A stretch of DNA of 9,243 nt from Caldilineaceae bacterium (GTDB lineage: Bacteria > Chloroflexota > Anaerolineae > Caldilineales > Caldilineaceae), in the NCBI GenBank assembly GCA_015494005.1, contig WGCB01000033.1, forward strand, positions 1 to 9,243. The letters run 5' to 3'. The position numbers and the translations under genes were made by a program. Below the pieces are notes generated by a model that was given only the letters and a program-made list of their open reading frames with translations, searched no databases and was not told the DNA's origin. Each line of letters opens with the position of its first letter. Within the stretch, counting starts at the first letter, position 1. This document shows positions 6,719 through 9,243 of this stretch, piece after piece.

Positions 6719-8001
6719 GACCCCACATCGCCTACATCCTGAAGATGTACCCCCGTTTCTCGGAGACCTTCATCGTCAACGAGATCCTGGAGCTGGAGCG
6801 CCAGGGCGTGGACGTGCGCATCTACTCCCTGCGCAAGCCGGACGATGGCCGCTTCCATGCCAGCCTGGCCAGGGTCCGGGCCAACGTCATCTACGTGCCC
6901 CAGTATCCCCAGATGGAGCCAGACCGGATCCTGGCCGCGCACAAGGCCCTCCAGGCCGCCTTCCCGGAGCGCTACCGCCGGGTCCGGGACCAGGTGGAGG
7001 CCAAGGGCCACGCCTACGCGGTGAAGCGTTTCCTCCAGGCCGGCTACATCGCCGAGCACCTGCTCCGGCATCCGGTGGACGGGGTCCACGCCCACTTCGC
7101 CTCCAGCGCCACCCGGGTGGCCAACCTGGTCCACCACCTCATCGGCATGCCCTACAGCTTCACTGCCCACGCCAAGGACATTTTCCACGAGAGCGTGAAG
7201 CCGGAGAGCCTGCGAAACAAGATCCGGGACGCCCGCTTCGTGGTCACGGTGAGCCGCTTCAATCAGCGCTATCTGCAGGCCCTCATCCAGGACGGACCGG
7301 GTGACATCCGCTGCCTCTACAACGGCATCGACCTGGCCCGCTTCCGGCCGAGCCGCTCGGAGCAGCGAGGGAGGAACCGGATCCTGGCCGTGGGTCGGCT
7401 GGTGGAGAAAAAGGGCTTCGGGGACCTGATCCGGGCCTGCGGGCTCCTGGCCCGGCAAGGGCTGGACTTCCACTGCCAGATCATCGGCAAAGGCCCTCTG
7501 CGGGAGGAGCTCAACCGCCAGATCCAGGAGCTGGGGCTGACCGACCGGGTGAAGCTGGTGGGCCCTCGCCCCCAGGACGGGGTGCTGAAGGCCTACCGCC
7601 AGGCCAGCCTCTTCGTCCTGCCCTGCATCGTGGGCCAGGACGGCAACCGGGACGGCCTGCCCACCGTGCTCCTGGAGGCCATGGCCACGGGCCTGCCCGT
7701 CATCTCCACCGAGCTGACCGGCGTCCCCGAGATCATCGACCACGGCCAGAACGGCCTCCTGGCGCCTCCAGGGGACGTCCAGGCCCTGGCCCGCGCCCTG
7801 GCCCAGCTCCTCACGGACCCAGAGCAACGTCGGGCCATGGGCCGCGCGGCCCGGGCCAAGGTGGAGCGGGAGTTCGACGTGCGCCGCAACGTGGCCCAGC
7901 TGCGGGAATGGCTCACCCAGCCCGCGGCCTGGGCCTCCCACACCTTCAACCTGCCCAGCTTGCCGGTCCCCGGACTGGAGGAGGTCTTCGCCGCCCTATG
8001 A
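6715..8001 (+). CDS. GT4-family glycosyltransferase, colanic-acid/amylovoran type
   Basis: A 428-residue GT-B enzyme of family GT4. The N-terminal YPRFSETFIVNEI (near 14-26) is the typical opening of WcaL/AmsK-like transferases. The middle carries CLYNGIDLARF, followed by AVGRLVEKKGF at the start of the donor-binding domain. The GT4 E-x7-E element appears as D313-GLPTVLL-E321, so the first acidic residue is Asp, a common variant in this subgroup. It is followed by AMATGLPVISTELTGVPEII, which contacts the nucleotide sugar. These retaining enzymes add a hexose to a growing surface polysaccharide or glycolipid on the cytoplasmic side. The start is firm: Shine-Dalgarno at 6701 and ATGA overlap with the gene before. 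The stop overlaps the next gene (ATGA, 7998-8001). Substrates cannot be predicted from sequence. Confidence 0.92.
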   Translation: MRPHIAYILKMYPRFSETFIVNEILELERQGVDVRIYSLRKPDDGRFHASLARVRANVIYVPQYPQMEPDRILAAHKALQAAFPERYRRVRDQVEAKGHAYAVKRFLQAGYIAEHLLRHPVDGVHAHFASSATRVANLVHHLIGMPYSFTAHAKDIFHESVKPESLRNKIRDARFVVTVSRFNQRYLQALIQDGPGDIRCLYNGIDLARFRPSRSEQRGRNRILAVGRLVEKKGFGDLIRACGLLARQGLDFHCQIIGKGPLREELNRQIQELGLTDRVKLVGPRPQDGVLKAYRQASLFVLPCIVGQDGNRDGLPTVLLEAMATGLPVISTELTGVPEIIDHGQNGLLAPPGDVQALARALAQLLTDPEQRRAMGRAARAKVEREFDVRRNVAQLREWLTQPAAWASHTFNLPSLPVPGLEEVFAAL

Positions 8002-9230
8002 ACATCCTCTTTCTCTGCGCCGACCCGGGCATTCCCATCCGAGGCCACAAGGGGGCCGCGGTCCACGTGCGGGCCATGGCCGACGCCTTCGCCCAGGCCG
8101 GGCACCGAGTCACCCTGCTGACGCCACGCCCGGGCCCAGAGGACGGTCCAGCCCCCCGGGCCCGGCTGATCCACGTGCCCCTGCCCGCCGCGCCCCGGGA
8201 GATCCAGAAACCGGCCGCGGCCCGGGAGCTGCGCAGCCAGGCCCTGGCCTCGGGCCTGTTCCGGGTCGCCCAGGAGCTCCTGTCCCGGGAGCCCCACCAG
8301 CTCATCTACGAGCGCTACTCCCTCTGGAGCGACGTGGGGGCCCGGCTGGCTGCCGCCAACCAGCTGCCCTTCGTCCTGGAGGTGAACGCGCCCCTGCGGG
8401 AGGAGGCGGCCCGCTACCGCCAGCTCTTCCATCCGGCCCGGGCCCAGCAGGTGGAGTGGCGACAGTTCCAGGCCGCCACGGCCATCGCGGTGGTCTCGGA
8501 GCCCCTGCGGGAGTACGTGATCCGCCAGGGCGCGAGCCCGGACCGAGTCCACGTGCTGGCCAACGGCGTGGATCCAGCCCACTTCCACCCGGCGGTGCGG
8601 GGTGGGCGGATCCGCCATCGCTACGGCCTGGGGGGCAAGATCGTGGTGGGGTTCGCCGGCCGGGCCCGGCCCTGGCACGACCTGCCCACCCTGCTCCGGG
8701 CCTTCCGCCAGCTCTGGATGGACGACCCTCGCTACCACCTGCTCCTGGTAGGCCAGATGCCCGAGGAGCTACCGGATCGGCTGGCCGTCCTGGGCCTGGA
8801 CGAGGCCGTCACCCTGACGGGGCCGGTGCCCCATCCGCAGGTGGCGGAGCATCTGGCCGCCATGGACGTGGCCGTCTCCCCCCACGCGGACCGGGAGGAT
8901 TTCTACTTCTCGCCCTTGAAGCTCTACGAGTACCTGGCCTGCGGTGTGCCCACCGTGGCCGCCAACCTGGGCCAGTCCGCCCAGCTCCTCCAGGACGGCC
9001 GCTCGGGCCTGCTCTACCCAGCGGGGGACGCGGAGGCCCTGGCCCGCTGCGTCCGCTGGCTGGTGGAGCATCCGGCTCGGGCCCGGCAACTGGCCTGGCA
9101 GGGCGCGGTGCGGGTCCTGGAGGAGCACACCTGGCAGGGCAACGCCCGGCGGGTCCTGCGCTGGGTCCAGCCCCAGCCCGAGGCGCTGCCAGCCGCCACG
9201 CCTCCGCCCGCAGACGGGGAGCCCCCGCTC
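7998..9230 (+). CDS. GT4-family glycosyltransferase (3' partial)
   Basis: Begins at ATG 7998 by ATGA overlap with the gene before, with GGAGGAGG (7977-7984) 13 nt upstream. I translated 411 codons to 9230 without a stop; the frame stays open to the window end, but bases 9231-9243 look like adapter. The N-terminus MNILFLCADPGIPIRGHKGA with HVRAMADAFAQAGHRVTLLT is a GT-B acceptor-domain opening; LANGVDPAHFHP, VVGFAGRARPWHDLPTLL and FYFSPLKLYEYLACGVPTVAA (around 302-322) mark the GT4 donor domain. The position eight before Glu311 is Tyr303, so the first Glu of E-x7-E is absent, as in the SPxKLxEYLA subgroup of GT4. After about residue 385 comes a Pro/Ala-rich tail (QPQPEALPAATPPPADGEPP), so only a little of the protein, or a second low-complexity-linked domain, is missing. 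It probably adds another sugar in the same pathway. Confidence 0.9.
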
Positions 9231-9243
9231 CTGTCTCTTATAC
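9231..9243. other. Probable Tn5/Nextera mosaic-end adapter remnant
   Basis: The last 13 bases, CTGTCTCTTATAC, are identical to the first 13 of the 19-bp Tn5 mosaic end used in Nextera/tagmentation libraries, reading outward from genomic DNA into the adapter. The match ends exactly at the sequence end. It is most likely untrimmed adapter at a contig end, not genome sequence or a natural Tn5 end. Confidence 0.88.

Noticed and set aside
5492..8738. Minus-strand open frames of 381-490 codons opposite the glycosyltransferases
   Set aside because: Composition-driven shadows of three well-supported + strand genes.
1..9243. CRISPR arrays, tRNA/rRNA genes, insertion sequences
   Set aside because: No spaced direct repeats, no tRNA- or rRNA-like sequence, and no transposase seen; the mosaic-end match at the right edge is best explained as library adapter.

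Overview
The window is a GC-rich bacterial sequence with six genes, all on the + strand, and one 554-nt gap that holds the only clearly AT-richer DNA. Protein style and gene content (a TPR-CHAT protease next to a small helical/beta-sandwich protein and a secreted subtilase with a calcium loop, then chained glycosyltransferases) recall filamentous or thermophilic Chloroflexota such as the Caldilinea/Litorilinea group. That assignment is inferred from memory of protein style; no marker gene is present.

Region 1 (3-4907) is a protease module. A 5'-truncated cytoplasmic protein with a carboxypeptidase-regulatory-like C-terminal fold overlaps by ATGA with a 967-residue TPR-CHAT caspase-like protease whose His-Cys pair is intact (His832, Cys872). 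After a 118-nt gap follows an exported subtilisin-like (S8) protease with signal peptide, propeptide, intact Asp/His/Asn/Ser residues and a calcium-type acidic loop. A hairpin-plus-T-run terminator at 5038-5076 closes the unit.

Region 2 (5077-5461) is a control region. It contains a Pho-box-like pair of 8-mers with 11-nt period, a perfect DnaA-box 9-mer, a TATATA element and a 6-bp-arm inverted repeat, then a leader of roughly 150 nt.

Region 3 (5462 to the end) is a run of three glycosyltransferases joined by ATGA stop/start overlaps: a COG4671/GT28-like enzyme, a GT4 enzyme of the colanic-acid/amylovoran type, and a second GT4 enzyme that runs off the end. They probably build a surface polysaccharide or glycolipid; the product cannot be told from sequence.

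The last 13 bases (9231-9243) are identical to the start of the Tn5/Nextera mosaic end. The window therefore most likely ends in untrimmed library adapter, and the final codons of the last gene are not genomic.

The most system-like element is the TPR-CHAT protease with its coupled partner protein and neighbouring secreted protease. It is comparable in logic, though not shown to be homologous in function, to CHAT-based proteolytic switches such as Craspase.
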